A stretch of DNA of 31,813 bases from Apostichopus parvimensis (taxonomy: Eukaryota > Echinodermata > Holothuroidea > Aspidochirotida > Stichopodidae): assembly GCA_000934455.1 (NCBI GenBank), contig KN882636.1:144907-176719 (forward strand), written 5' to 3'. A program made the translations under genes and the position numbers. A model generated the notes under the pieces. It was not told the DNA's origin and did not search any database. It saw only the letters and a program-made list of their open reading frames with translations. Of this stretch, positions 24,101 through 30,900 are shown piece after piece. The stretch's first letter is position 1. Every line of letters starts with the position of its first letter.

Positions 24101-27100
24101 TATATATAAGACAATCAGTTAGAGATGTTATCATAGAGGCAAACATGTGACAACACACGTGAGGACGGTGATATCTTTATCAATTTAAGTCAAGAAATGG
24201 ATCACAATGAAACTTTGATACAAGAAAATGTGTTTTAATAGAATCCAATCTACCAGATCATAAGAGAAAAACCTGATACCTACAAAAAAAAAAGAAGGAA
24301 GAACTGTGTGAGAGAACTAAGAAAAATCTAGTACTCCCCTGATATTTCTGAGGGTATCATAGAAATAAGCTGAATGAATAAAGAGTGAAACTGTTACTAC
24401 CAAATAAAAATTGGATGTCATCCCATCATCATTGCAGAGGTTGAAAAGAATTATCTCAAGAAGCTGATATGAGCAGATAAATTACACAGCGATAGAGAAG
24501 TTATGAAAAAGTATAATACAGCAGCTGTCAACCATGCATAACAATTCATTAATAACTTCTCATGTGTTTTGTAAACTTGAACTTAAAACAAACCTTTCAT
24601 TCTGTCAGGAATATTTGCTATAAATGACAAAGCTACAGATGGTTTTCTTCAAATAATCACTGAACTTCTCAAGTTTGATCAGAATGTGACTCACTTTTCT
24701 TTTTTTTCTCTGTTTTTAATTTTTTTTTTTCATTTACAAATTTTGTGTTTAGGGAATTTTTCCACATATTTTAAATGTGAATATCTTCAAAACCAAAAAT
24801 AGTTACAGAATGATGACTTCAATTGTAGCTGTTTGGTGATCATTTAAACATAGAACATCCTGACAGGGGGATGGGGGAGGGAATAGCAGTCAATTCTGGT
24901 TTATCGCAGGGTTGCTGCTGATATCGCTTATCAGTCAGGGCAAGGAGAAGGCGGGGGGTGGGTGTTTGTGCTATTAGTAAGAACAACACTGTACTCATCA
25001 CTACCATTACCTTCTATGTTTAATCAAATCAAACTAGGAAAAAGGAACATGTCTTCTGCAACAGTCCATGCTTCTTCACACTTCCAAGAAGTCATGAACA
25101 AATAATATATCCACTTTTTCTGGATAAAAACTTTGAAACATACACACGTCAATAAAACCTGGATTATTTCAGAGAGTCTATTATGTGGATCCTGGATTAT
25201 GTGATTTCTGATATCTTAATATTAATAATTTTATGATTTCTACTGCACATGTAACATGACAAAACAATGCACAGCGGAGTAGGATAAATTTCCTAGCAGT
25301 TTGCAGCATTAAACGTTACAAATCAAATTCCAGGCAGAGTCAATAATTACAACACCAAGCTACCAGCACAGTTTCATAACCCTGTGTGTTAAACCGTTTT
25401 GTTTCTGATATCCCTGACAATCTCCTGTCTAGACACTTGCTGATAATCCAGTTTTTTATTTCATTTTGAATGTTTTTAACTACAATATTTGCTTGTTGCT
25501 GAACCATCACGTTGTTGGCATGCAAAATAATGAAAGTCAATTGTTTGTCTGATGAAATTAAAAATTCCTAAAATTTCTTCCCGACTGATTATCTATTGTG
25601 CTTTGCTGACGTAAGCTCAAATTAAGTTCATTGGACCAAACTGAGCCAGCAATTAGTCAGTATTGTCTTTGTTGTCATTAATTTATAGTAGAGATTGACT
25701 AACCTTGAAGATTGCCTAAATAGGCCGGTTGGTTGTGATACTCCATTCCCGTGATGACTGTGTTAAGAAAAACCATAACAATGACCAACCAGTAGAATGT
25801 CTGAGATTTCACAGCCTGACGACAAAGTCTACGACATCGCCTATTCCAACGTTTCAGCTGCCGTCTACAGATGATAAGGACGAAGGGAATTGAGAGAATT
25901 ATTTCATTTTTATTTCATTTCATTTATTTATTTTGTTCTAACACAACATAAGTATGATATATGACATAGAAGGAGATAAGAAACAAAACTTGTGAAAGGA
26001 AGTGTACTAAGAAACCCTATAGGGCTTGTCGGGTAGTGACACTCCCTGAAAAAAATACAGAACTTTACAATTAGAAAAGAGAACCCAAAAAACAAAACAA
26101 ACAGAACCACCCCTTCCTCTCCCTTCCCTCACCCCCTCCCCCCCAGTTTCATTTCGCAACTTTATAAAGATTTTAAGCATATTTCATTTTCACATTATCA
26201 GTTAATTGTCCTGTTGTATATGAAATGGCCCTCTGATATACAAGAGAGAGGAAAGGGCAAGAAAATAATACCAATATGTAAAAAAAAAATTCTTCCTCCT
26301 TCTCCCCAGGAGTTGGGTTGGGTAGAAAGTTAGGCAATAAACCATTTCAGCTATCCTCTACAGACCCCCCCCCCCCCCCCGTTGCCTACAGTCAACCCAA
26401 TTGTTGTGACTGCTCTCCTACTACTGATAAGATCATCATCTATTGGCACATACAGGCCCCACAAGAACTGACTCACTTCAATAATGTCGTAGATTCAAGT
26501 ATACATTATAAAACTCACAGAGTGACAACTTCATCACAGAGTGACAACTTCATCTATTGATATTTCCAAACCAACAGGTAGGAAGGAATAAACTTGATTA
26601 TTAGATTATGTCCCTACATAATCTAACAAAAAAAAAAACCTTATTTTTAACCTAAAGGAACCTTTCAAATTTTCTGAGAAGAGAAATATGAATAGTATAA
26701 TTTTAGTGACTGTACGTATCTTCTGTTGATATCAACAATGTATCATCAATGTATCATCAATGTGCCTCATTTTGTTTCTTTGGAAATGATAATCTTGGAA
26801 TGTAGACTATGATTTATCCTTCCCACTATTAGTTTTTATATACTATCATGATATGTAAGAATGGATGACAATGATACTTTTCTTCTCTTCAATTCTTTCT
26901 GCTTGGCATGTCAAGTGAATGCATCCAAATTTCCTGTCTAGACCACTTTTCAAAATGGTAATACCTTGAAGAGCTTTATCACAGAGCAAGTGAAAATGAA
27001 TTGTCTAGCTATATATACTGCAGATATCAATGTGTAATACTGCATATAGGCACCTTGAAGAAAGTGTGTTTGTCCTCAGGATAAGAACCAGCCCAATGTA

Positions 27101-27949
27101 AAGAAACCATTACAAAAGACTACAGGGGTGCAACTCTCATCATCAAAACGCCTGTGATGTATGCCGATCTTGATGTCATTATGACCTATTGACCTGGCTA
27201 ATGCCCACACTATCACATATTAGCAAATGCACACTCATGGATTGTCTACATTTTCTGTCATATATAAATAATGATGCAAAGTAATTAAAGCTAAGACAAG
27301 AGCAAATCCATTCAAAAATATTACTCATCACAATCATTTTTGTATTAAATTATTATTTTAATTATTATTAAAGGCAATATAAAAACCTCTGACTACAACT
27401 AAAATAGGGTTTGATGAAAACACTTTGCATGGCAGACAGACTAACCGATCCAACCAACCCTGCTGGACCCTTGAAGCAAGCGGCAAGTTTGGTGACTCGA
27501 ATGAAACTATCACCTTTTGCAACCCAAGGGGTATTTGACACTTTGGCACCTCGACCTGGTGCTCAGACCCAGCGATATATTGGTTCCAAGCCTGTGTGCA
27601 GGTAGACCAAACAAACCTGCCAGAAACCAGGTTTCATAGCTTCATGTACTGCTGTATCCTCCCCACTGACAATACATAGCTCTGGGCCAGCAGCCAAGTT
27701 TAAATATGGTTAACAGTAATATGAAGATGACTCACATAAATGACACAGTTGGTTGGTATCTTCCATACAATTAAATACACAAATTGGGAGGGGTGAGAGG
27801 GTCATGGGGAGGGGTCATGGGGGTTCATGGGGAGGGGTGAGGTAGTCATGATACGTACTTTCTCTTTTCTGTCCAAGTGAGTTGATGGATCTCACCGTTG
27901 CTGCCCATATCTGATTTTTCTGAGGATGACTCACTGATAGGTTTTGGTA
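1..27949 (-). CDS. CaV1: L-type (CaV1) voltage-gated calcium channel alpha-1 subunit, internal part, 17 exons
   Basis: Join on the minus strand: 27949-27859, 25864-25704, 20825-20600, 15219-15009, 13014-12894, 11937-11694, 11377-11353, 10989-10941, 10043-9893, 9086-8957, 6174-6115, 4579-4464, 4282-4189, 3449-3289, 1488-1342, 891-690, 120-1. Every junction is GT/AG and in phase, giving 769 codons without a stop; residue numbers below count these codons. The product is the plasma-membrane pore that admits calcium on depolarisation and drives muscle contraction, secretion and gene expression in animals. Seen: I-II linker end (1-50), domain II (about 51-290, pore Glu234 in LTGEDWN), II-III linker (about 291-430), domain III (about 431-713, pore Glu658 in FEGWPK), III-IV linker with ELDKNQ, and IVS1 start. 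The II-III linker of about 140 residues is CaV1-sized and shows no long CaV2-like insert. Domain I and most of domain IV lie outside the window, so neither the start nor the stop codon is visible. An alpha-1 subunit of the CaV2 class is the only serious alternative, and the S6 and linker motifs argue against it. Confidence 0.97.
121..689 (-). other. CaV1: CaV1 intron, 569 bp
   Basis: Between the IIIS6 and IVS1 exons, GTTTGT to TTGCAG. AT-rich with no repeat or coding signal that I can support. Confidence 0.9.
690..891 (-). CDS. CaV1: CaV1 exon: domain III S6 and III-IV linker start
   Basis: 202 nt, residues 663-729. The acceptor is attttcag and the donor is AACCAG|GTTTGT. It reads [21 protein letters not shown]6 ([20 protein letters not shown]), then [19 protein letters not shown]. 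The last block is diagnostic for CaV1; CaV2 has YSLEKNE here. Tyr692, Ile693, Ile696 and Met700 match mammalian dihydropyridine-contact positions, while Val701 replaces a Met. Confidence 0.97.
892..1341 (-). other. CaV1: CaV1 intron, 450 bp
   Basis: Between the P-loop and IIIS6 exons. It contains a short tandem repeat at 981-1070 and otherwise plain AT-rich sequence. Confidence 0.9.
981..1070. repeat. Short tandem repeat, unit about 15-17 bp
   Basis: Five to six imperfect copies of ggaaatatttgaatag-like units in a row. Confidence 0.85.
1342..1488 (-). CDS. CaV1: CaV1 exon: domain III P-loop and selectivity filter
   Basis: 147 nt, residues 614-661 with split Gln613 and Lys662. The acceptor is ttctctag and the donor is [22 protein letters not shown] and [14 protein letters not shown] precede the pore helix ([15 protein letters not shown]). 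Glu658 is the domain III member of the EEEE ring. Vertebrate CaV1.2 has ITYKDGEV, SWENSKFDFDNV and FEGWPELLY in the same order. Confidence 0.97.
1489..3288 (-). other. CaV1: CaV1 intron, 1.8 kb
   Basis: Holds an imperfect tandem duplication (1598-1763), a C-rich stretch on the plus strand (about 2038-2092), and a T-rich low-complexity stretch (about 2473-2545). Short open frames here are incidental. Confidence 0.9.
1598..1763. repeat. Imperfect tandem duplication, unit about 80-86 bp
   Basis: Copy one starts tccaacaccctgtatgcac at 1598 and copy two starts tccaacaccatgtacgcac at 1684. Both continue through gcagatac-cctgttct and end near aagat. The second copy has about 9 extra bases (aacgggaag). 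Confidence 0.8.
3289..3449 (-). CDS. CaV1: CaV1 exon: domain III S4-S5 linker and S5
   Basis: 161 nt, residues 560-612 plus two bases of Gln613. The acceptor is ttttttcaacag and the donor is TGCCA|GTAAGA. It reads [15 protein letters not shown], then S5 ([20 protein letters not shown]) and the cysteine-containing turret start ([15 protein letters not shown]), both like CaV1. Thr579 matches the Thr that helps form the mammalian dihydropyridine site. Val583 replaces the Gln of mammalian CaV1.2. A 380-bp triplet repeat lies about 28 nt upstream of the acceptor. Confidence 0.97.
3450..4188 (-). other. CaV1: CaV1 intron, 739 bp
   Basis: Between the IIIS4 and IIIS5 exons. About half of it is the triplet repeat at 3478-3860; the rest is AT-rich. 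Confidence 0.9.
3478..3860. repeat. Imperfect trinucleotide microsatellite (CAC/CAT)n
   Basis: About 380 bp of mixed cac and cat triplets with occasional gtc, tac and aac units. Read on the transcribed strand it is (GTG/ATG)n. It creates a false poly-His frame on the plus strand and a Met/Val frame on the minus strand. It ends about 28 nt from the IIIS5 acceptor. Confidence 0.97.
4189..4282 (-). CDS. CaV1: CaV1 exon: domain III S4 voltage sensor
   Basis: 94 nt, residues 529-559 after split Asp528. The donor is TTAAAG|GTATGA. S4 reads [20 protein letters not shown], with positive residues at three-residue steps, identical over most of its length to vertebrate CaV1. The acceptor is unusual: the pyrimidine tract is 11 consecutive cytosines abutting AG (plus-strand G run 4285-4295). 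The exon ends GLK and continues [10 protein letters not shown] in the next exon, as in CaV1. Confidence 0.97.
4283..4463 (-). other. CaV1: CaV1 intron, 181 bp, with poly-C 3' splice site
   Basis: The shortest intron of the window. Donor GTAAGC. The acceptor tract is 11 cytosines directly before AG, preceded by a T-rich stretch. Confidence 0.92.
4464..4579 (-). CDS. CaV1: CaV1 exon: domain III S2 end and S3
   Basis: 116 nt, residues 490-527 plus two bases of Asp528. The acceptor is gttgtcag and the donor is AAAGA|GTAAGC. The peptide [19 protein letters not shown] leads into S3 ([18 protein letters not shown]). Vertebrate CaV1.2 has HKGSFCR and ILDLLVVSVSLISF at these positions. The conserved Asp in LLD is part of the sensor's charge-transfer centre. 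Confidence 0.97.
4580..6114 (-). other. CaV1: CaV1 intron, 1.5 kb
   Basis: Simple AT-rich intron. It contains a short (tctatttg)-like stretch at about 5637-5672, a 10-base C run near 5320 and nothing else recognisable. Confidence 0.9.
6115..6174 (-). CDS. CaV1: CaV1 exon: domain III S2 (60 nt)
   Basis: Exactly 20 codons, residues 470-489: [20 protein letters not shown]. The acceptor is tttttgacag and the donor is TTAAAG|GTATGT. It matches the vertebrate CaV1 stretch with FDYxFT and IFTxEI. The exon is phase 0 at both ends and is isolated between introns of about 2.8 and 1.5 kb. Confidence 0.95.
6175..8956 (-). other. CaV1: CaV1 intron, 2.8 kb
   Basis: AT-rich. It holds G-rich stretches near 6410-6450 and 6738-6765, G runs near 7390 and 7430, and an old transposon-derived segment at about 8179-8340. 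Open frames up to 98 codons show no family features. Confidence 0.9.
8179..8340. mobile_element. Degenerate relative of the TTAA-type palindromic element
   Basis: Collinear similarity to the left arm and centre of the element at 17954-18257. Shared blocks, with indels, include ctggtgaa-tttgcatt, actcctat, agatat and aaagtgaacttgaagca. I cannot find the matching right arm, so this is a truncated or decayed copy. Confidence 0.7.
8957..9086 (-). CDS. CaV1: CaV1 exon: domain III S1
   Basis: 130 nt, residues 427-469. The acceptor is cgtatag and the donor is AACGAT|GTAAGA. It reads [16 protein letters not shown], then the S1 helix ([18 protein letters not shown]). The LAAEDP ending of IIIS1 is a CaV1 hallmark. 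The exon ends after the S1-S2 loop (DIDKRRND). Confidence 0.97.
9087..9892 (-). other. CaV1: CaV1 intron, 806 bp
   Basis: Between the II-III linker and IIIS1 exons. AT-rich, with a short (ca)n near 9321. No other feature. Confidence 0.9.
9893..10043 (-). CDS. CaV1: CaV1 exon: second half of II-III linker
   Basis: 151 nt, residues 377-425 with split Asp376 and Gly426. The acceptor is tttcttaag and the donor is AATGG|GTGAGG. An acidic stretch ([12 protein letters not shown]) comes first, then [13 protein letters not shown] and [15 protein letters not shown]. Vertebrate CaV1.2 has the equivalent GPRPRPLSELHL and MPEASAFFIF just before IIIS1, so the order of motifs is conserved. The acceptor lacks a strong pyrimidine tract next to AG (cttaag), but phase supports this site. 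Confidence 0.94.
10397..10565. mobile_element. Palindromic (snapback) MITE-like element
   Basis: Arms 10400-10472 and 10486-10563 are near-perfect inverted copies (acaaataatgaatgg, then gtgcaatagtgcaaatattt, then ttccattcaac) around a 13-base loop (gaggcgcagccga). It has no coding capacity. The family is not assigned. Confidence 0.85.
10566..10788. mobile_element. Short element with 12-bp terminal inverted repeats
   Basis: It starts TATACAACACCT and ends AGGTGTTGTATA, exact inverse complements 223 bp apart. It directly adjoins the palindrome on its left, which also starts TATACAA. The two may be one composite insertion (10397-10788) or two nested ones. Possible TA target duplication; family uncertain. 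Confidence 0.75.
10941..10989 (-). CDS. CaV1: CaV1 small exon in II-III linker (49 nt)
   Basis: 49 nt, residues 360-375 ([16 protein letters not shown]), plus the first base of Asp376. The acceptor is cctttcacag and the donor is TCAG|GTGAGA. The peptide is strongly acidic, as in the linkers of many CaV1 channels. Directly downstream of the donor lies a 45-bp minisatellite (10803-10940) that begins inside the donor region. If the intron were retained, the frame would stay open through it to a TGA at 10756-10758. Confidence 0.88.
10990..11352 (-). other. CaV1: CaV1 intron, 363 bp
   Basis: Between the microexon and the 49-nt exon. AT-rich, with nothing else seen. Confidence 0.85.
11353..11377 (-). 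CDS. CaV1: CaV1 microexon in II-III linker (25 nt)
   Basis: Only 25 nt: one base completes Arg351, then eight codons read SMDSENEK. The acceptor is actcttag and the donor is AAAAG|GTCAGT, both canonical. The exon is required by phase. Joining the upstream exon (ending AG) directly to the next one (starting ATAAAA) gives AGA TAA, a stop. With the microexon the frame stays open. The acidic peptide suits the linker. No homology is possible at this length, so the call rests on splice sites and phase. Confidence 0.82.
11378..11693 (-). other. CaV1: CaV1 intron, 316 bp
   Basis: Between the IIS6 exon and the microexon. AT-rich, with a C-rich plus-strand stretch near 11590-11615. Confidence 0.85.
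11694..11937 (-). CDS. CaV1: CaV1 exon: domain II S6 end and start of II-III linker
   Basis: 244 nt, residues 271-350 with split Tyr270 and Arg351. The acceptor is ctcctccag and the donor is TCTAG|GTAAAT. It begins [20 protein letters not shown], the family signature at the cytoplasmic end of IIS6 and one of the most conserved stretches in CaV1. A charged linker follows: a run rich in Glu and Lys (residues 294-312), then LPPGVDPSG and another Lys-rich stretch. The open frame extends a little upstream of the acceptor (to 11971), but that part replaces the known GNY sequence and is intron. Confidence 0.96.
11938..12893 (-). other. CaV1: CaV1 intron, 956 bp, with tandem duplication next to the 3' splice site
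   Basis: The half nearest the IIS6 acceptor consists of a 243-bp-period tandem duplication (11946-12420). The rest is unremarkable. Confidence 0.9.
11946..12420. repeat. Tandem duplication, period 243 bp
   Basis: Copies 11946-12180 and 12189-12420 both begin gtcgggctaaggaat and end cctcaaata-gctagaa-gaact, with scattered substitutions and small indels between. Copy one begins inside the acceptor region of the IIS6 exon. Confidence 0.95.
12894..13014 (-). CDS. CaV1: CaV1 exon: domain II selectivity filter and S6 start
   Basis: 121 nt, residues 230-269, ending with the first base of Tyr270. The acceptor is tcatttag and the donor is AACT|GTATCC. It starts with [15 protein letters not shown]. 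Glu234 is the domain II member of the EEEE ring that selects calcium, and the following Asp and Trp are conserved in high-voltage-activated CaV channels. The S6 start reads [12 protein letters not shown] where vertebrates have YFIILFICGN. The junction into the next exon rebuilds GNYILLNVF exactly. Confidence 0.97.
13517..13647. repeat. Tandem repeat, unit 55-57 bp, about 2.3 copies
   Basis: Units start at 13517, 13574 and 13629 with aacctttgtcaaatccc-like sequence, then gggctacaa and gagatattttgtaaaa. The third unit is cut short. Confidence 0.88.
14699..14928. repeat. Polypurine tract (GGGA/GGAGA)n
   Basis: About 230 bp almost free of pyrimidines on the plus strand, built of aggg and agagg units. 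In the pre-mRNA it is a CU-rich run about 80 nt downstream of the IIS5 donor. It produces false Arg/Glu/Gly and Ser/Pro/Leu frames. Confidence 0.95.
15009..15219 (-). CDS. CaV1: CaV1 exon: domain II S4-S5 linker, S5 and first part of P-loop
   Basis: 211 nt, residues 160-229. The acceptor is tttttctgcag and the donor is TTCCAG|GTGAGT. It opens with [18 protein letters not shown], the S4-S5 linker that couples the sensor to the gate, followed by S5 (a run of leucines, then [19 protein letters not shown]). The extracellular turret contains [18 protein letters not shown], leading to TVFQ at the pore helix. These segments match CaV1 family sequence closely. About 80 nt downstream of the donor the intron has a long CU-rich tract (14699-14928). 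Confidence 0.97.
16590..16762. repeat. Imperfect (CTGA)n microsatellite
   Basis: About 170 bp of gactgactgtctgattg-type tetranucleotide repeats. It ends about 65 bp before the start of the duplicated block. Confidence 0.92.
17954..18257. mobile_element. Palindromic MITE at a TTAA-like site
   Basis: Inverted arms of about 90 bp: 17954-18043 starts aagaatagtctaggtcaaa, and 18169-18257 ends tttgacctggactattctt, with few mismatches. It is flanked by ttga on the left and ttaa on the right. The other copy of the block has a single ttaa at 20268-20271, the empty site. TTAA targeting fits piggyBac- or Kolobok-type transposition. No coding capacity. Confidence 0.88.
18513..18883. mobile_element. hAT-like non-autonomous DNA transposon, 371 bp
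   Basis: It starts CAGTGGCGGAGC and ends GCTCCGCCACTG, a perfect 12-bp terminal inverted repeat. An exact 8-bp target duplication ccacctct sits at 18505-18512 and 18884-18891. The other copy of the block has ccacctct once, followed by the same flank. The CAGTGG-type end and 8-bp duplication are typical of hAT elements. It has no transposase frame. Confidence 0.95.
18970..19118 (-). other. CaV1: Truncated second copy of the IIS2-S4 exon
   Basis: 149 nt matching 20600-20748, with the same donor (ACCAG|GTAAGC). One difference is visible in the exon: ATC here against ATT for the Ile of PPIG, a silent change. The 5' part and acceptor are lost in the N gap. Best read as the other haplotype of the same exon, not a second exon. 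Confidence 0.9.
19119..19168. other. Assembly gap, 50 N
   Basis: A run of exactly 50 N, a placeholder length, at the junction of the two block copies. Confidence 0.99.
19169..20748. repeat. Copy B of duplicated (probably allelic) block
   Basis: Aligns to 16828-19118 from aaaatttcttctaactgc to gagatacaaaata. It lacks both insertions of copy A and continues without interruption into the rest of the IIS2-S4 exon. Confidence 0.95.
20600..20825 (-). CDS. CaV1: CaV1 exon: domain II S2-S4 (complete copy)
   Basis: 226 nt, residues 85-158 with split codons Asp84 and Arg159. The acceptor is tctttcag and the donor is ACCAG|GTAAGC. It contains S2 ([18 protein letters not shown]), S3 ([11 protein letters not shown]) and the S4 voltage sensor ([15 protein letters not shown]), which has arginines at three-residue steps. 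The [10 protein letters not shown] block is nearly invariant in CaV1 and CaV2. A second, gap-truncated copy of this exon lies at 18970-19118. The present copy is the one that has both splice sites and connects to the chain. Confidence 0.97.
21237..21547. mobile_element. hAT-like non-autonomous DNA transposon, 311 bp
   Basis: It starts CAGTCGCGTAGCCAGG and ends CCTGGCTATGCGCCTG, imperfect terminal inverted repeats that match at 14 of 16 positions. An exact 8-bp target duplication gctgacca sits at 21229-21236 and 21548-21555. It has no transposase frame. Its interior differs from the element at 18513, so it is a separate family. Confidence 0.93.
21841..21900. repeat. (AT/AC)n microsatellite
   Basis: 60 bp of alternating atatac and acatat units. 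Confidence 0.85.
25704..25864 (-). CDS. CaV1: CaV1 exon: I-II linker end and domain II S1
   Basis: 161 nt, residues 31-83 plus split codons at both ends. The acceptor is tcatctgtag and the donor is CAAG|GTTAGT. It reads [17 protein letters not shown], the conserved basic stretch before IIS1, then the S1 helix ([20 protein letters not shown]) and HNQP. Vertebrate CaV1 has RWNRFCRR, FYWLVIFLVFLNTL and EHYNQP at the same places. The S1 end reads TGMEYHNQP instead of the vertebrate ASEHYNQP. The last base joins AT of the next exon to make Asp84. Confidence 0.96.
25865..27858 (-). other. CaV1: CaV1 intron, 2.0 kb
   Basis: Contains an attt-rich stretch (about 25900-25935), a long C run (26365-26380), a 19-bp direct repeat (26516-26553), a short aatgtatcatc repeat (about 26738-26762), a GC-richer patch (27411-27605) and a G-rich gggaggggt repeat (27785-27842). 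Confidence 0.88.
26516..26553. repeat. Perfect 19-bp tandem duplication
   Basis: cacagagtgacaacttcat occurs twice in direct succession. Confidence 0.97.
27859..27949 (-). CDS. CaV1: CaV1 exon: end of I-II linker
   Basis: 91 nt, residues 1-30. The acceptor is ctctgcag and the donor is AA|GTACGT. It begins with two bases of a codon started in an upstream exon and ends with two bases completed by the next exon (Lys30). The peptide is polar and Ser/Glu-rich (SESSSEKSD near the start) and ends in a basic run (TEKRKRQLKRW across the junction), as expected just before domain II. The beta-subunit interaction site normally lies further upstream and is not in this exon. Low sequence conservation makes this the least certain of the larger exons, but phase, splice sites and the junction into the RWNRRCRR motif fit. 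Confidence 0.85.
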
Positions 27950-30900
27950 CTGCAGAGCAGAGAGAGAGAGAGACATAAGCACAAAATTTCACATCTTCAA
28001 AAACTTGATTAGAGTACAGAATAGTATGAGGAGATATGTAAGCAGTATGATTGTTCTTTCTCTGACAGAGTTCTATAAATCAATGTAATTTATATCCATT
28101 CCTTCCTTTGTAAGTTTCTTTTCTTTACTTATCCAATTGTTTTTGAAGTTAGATATAAATTAGTATAATGTTATTTCACTTTTTGTGAAGAGGTAAACTT
28201 ATATACTTTTATATTGACTGACCAAACCTCAAGGATGCTAAAAACATTCAAAAAGTTCTTAACTGTACATTCCTGGATGGTTATAACTTTGATATTAGTC
28301 CTAGACATTGGGATGACTTAAAATACACTGATGACTCAGTGAGTGCAAACACTTGGAGGGTAACACTTGGAGGGTAACACTTGGAGGGAAACCATAAATA
28401 CCTGTAAGGGGTCAATGGGAGTGGTCATCTTTATTTGATTTTCAAGCATACTGTATCTGTTAGCAGATATTACACATGTCATATTACATACATACTAGTA
28501 TTATAACAATAATATGTCCACGTTTTGTGTTGCATATTATGCCAAAGTCACTTAATACAAAAATTAGCAAACTACGCGTATTCATTCCAGAATTTTGTCA
28601 TAAATATATTAGTTCAATTGAAAGGCAAAAGCTTTTAGCAGTTTATTCCAACAACAAACAAATACAGACATTGCATTCAGGAGACTTTTACTGTCTGTCC
28701 CTGTAGACCTTGTTACCATTCTTCTTCTACTTCTTCTTTTCAATAAAATTTCAACACAACAAACATGTTATGTCAGGATGGTGATATAGCTGAAACAAGA
28801 TCTCCTATTTTCTATTTTATTTTATCCACAAACACACAACTTTTATCCACTTATAGCCAATAAATTCAATGATTGGTTCATATTTATGAATATATTTCAT
28901 ATATAAAAAAAAGGTTCTATAAAGATGTAACCTAGTTTGTCCAAAAACTGGAATGGAAGCATTTCAACTTTTTAAAAATGATGAAATATCATGCAAACAA
29001 AGAATACATTAAAAATTTAATTTTTCTCCTGAAAATAAATCAACTCAAAGTTTTAATCAGTTTAATAGCAACACTTCTTCACATTCCTTTCACTATACAT
29101 GTGCTTTTTATGGGGTTATTTTGTCTACTATTGTAAAATACCTTACAGTTGCCAAATTTCTTATTAAAGTTCTGTGATTTCAGATATATAAAGGGGAAAA
29201 ATGGTCAGGATATACAATTGGTTTTTCTTTTAAAAAACCTCAAACAGATGTTTTTGCCCAATTTTTCATCAACATAAATATTCAAAAGAGTACTCAGAAC
29301 TTTGATGATGTAATAAATCTTTCATTATTTCAAGTAAAACCTTCATATTCCTGTTCTTGTTTCGTCAAAGCTGTTTAATACAGATTTAGTTGTGTACTAT
29401 GTAACAACTCGAGCATGATTTTATATTTAAATTCAAGGTTTGCAACAATCTTACCAACTCTACTAAAATATGATGCCAATTGATGAATCAAACTAAGAAT
29501 ACTCCAAGGTTTCTGACTTTCATATTGCTAACTATGAATGATTGTACTACTAATAATAATACTCCCACAGGCTCTTGCTGATACAAAAACATCCATATTT
29601 TTATTTTATAATAATTATTCTAACGAGCTAAAAAATCTGTCAAGGGCATGATTCTATTTCATCAACTTTAATAGATTCTGCCCAAACATAAGTTACTTCA
29701 GGTGAAAATGTTGTATAAGGGATTAAAATTTATTCACAGCTGCACATATATAAGTGCACGGTCATGTCTGTATAGAATCTCAACAAATACAAAGGCCTAA
29801 CTTAGAACTGTTTCAACTATTTTTTTTTCCTTTTCTTTGAAAAGAATGCTTGACATTCATTATTAATTAATATTTTTTGTCTGCATTTTAATTTACCATT
29901 TCCAAGAGAAAGAACTGCCAAATAACAAATTGTTTTCGCAGGTAGCTTTTAGCAATCAAATAGTCAATTAGCCATGATAGAGAGACTTTTTGAAAAACAT
30001 TTAAGAAACAAATGAGACTAGTTTCTAATTGTTGCATAAAAAACTTATGTGAAGCATATGAAGTCACATGATAGTTGAATGCATTGAACCTCCAAAAATA
30101 TCAGATTTTTTTCATTTGTTAGAAAATTATACCATATTATACACTGAGAATGAAAATAACATGATGACACATGATAATGGTATCTACATGCAACATTATA
30201 AGTCATGCAACTATACTAAAAACCATGCATATATAACAAATAGACAACATCAAAATTCCAATTCAAACAAATCAAACTAGCTTTTTTCCTTAGCAATGTA
30301 CATAAAAACAGAATTACTGCTGTTGAGTTGATAACAGGGTCTGTGTACCCAAAATGCTGTTTGAGTAACTATCTAAATGGAACATTTTTAACTTTTGCAG
30401 TTTCTTCTCTGACATTTATTATCACTCATTGCTAAATCACTTATGAGGATATTTTATGAAAAAATTAATTTAGAAAATGGTTTTCAACAAAGATACTCCC
30501 AAAATGCGGTTGTGACTGATAACATATCAAAATTGAATATAACTAAAGACAGTCTTGGTTTTGGATCAACTCCAAATGAACTCTGCAAGAGCAGGTACCA
30601 TAGATATAGGGGATTATTCCATTTTTATGTGGGTTTATAACATCACAAGCAAGCAGTTGAAATGTTGGTTTGCAGACTCAACTTATACCAATTGGAAATC
30701 CAAAGATCATAAATGCTACTGTTTGGATGATGAATATATAAAATACACTAGAAAATAACTATTGCTTCAGCCATTTTGGAGAATGGAATTTATCAACTAT
30801 AAAACAAACAAAAATTTTGCCCCACATGCAAAATGGAATCATCCATCTTTTAATAATATCAGATCTGCACTGAGTTTGGGACATTGGTAATGTTGTTCAA

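Larger units (their letters stand above)
20826..25703 (-). other. CaV1: CaV1 intron, 4.9 kb
   Basis: The longest intron bounded within the window apart from the duplicated one. It contains a hAT-like element (21237-21547) and an (AT/AC)n microsatellite (21841-21900), plus G-rich runs near 23583 and 24870. Otherwise AT-rich, with no coding signal. Confidence 0.9.

Noticed and set aside
25890..26130. Possible LINE or other retroelement tail
   Set aside because: Only an attt-rich stretch and a C-rich end are visible. No target duplication or coding remnant supports it.
28700..28745. Possible small basic exon on the minus strand upstream of the I-II linker exon
   Set aside because: The reading frames contain stops or give only low-complexity Lys/Arg, and no phase-compatible splice pair could be supported.
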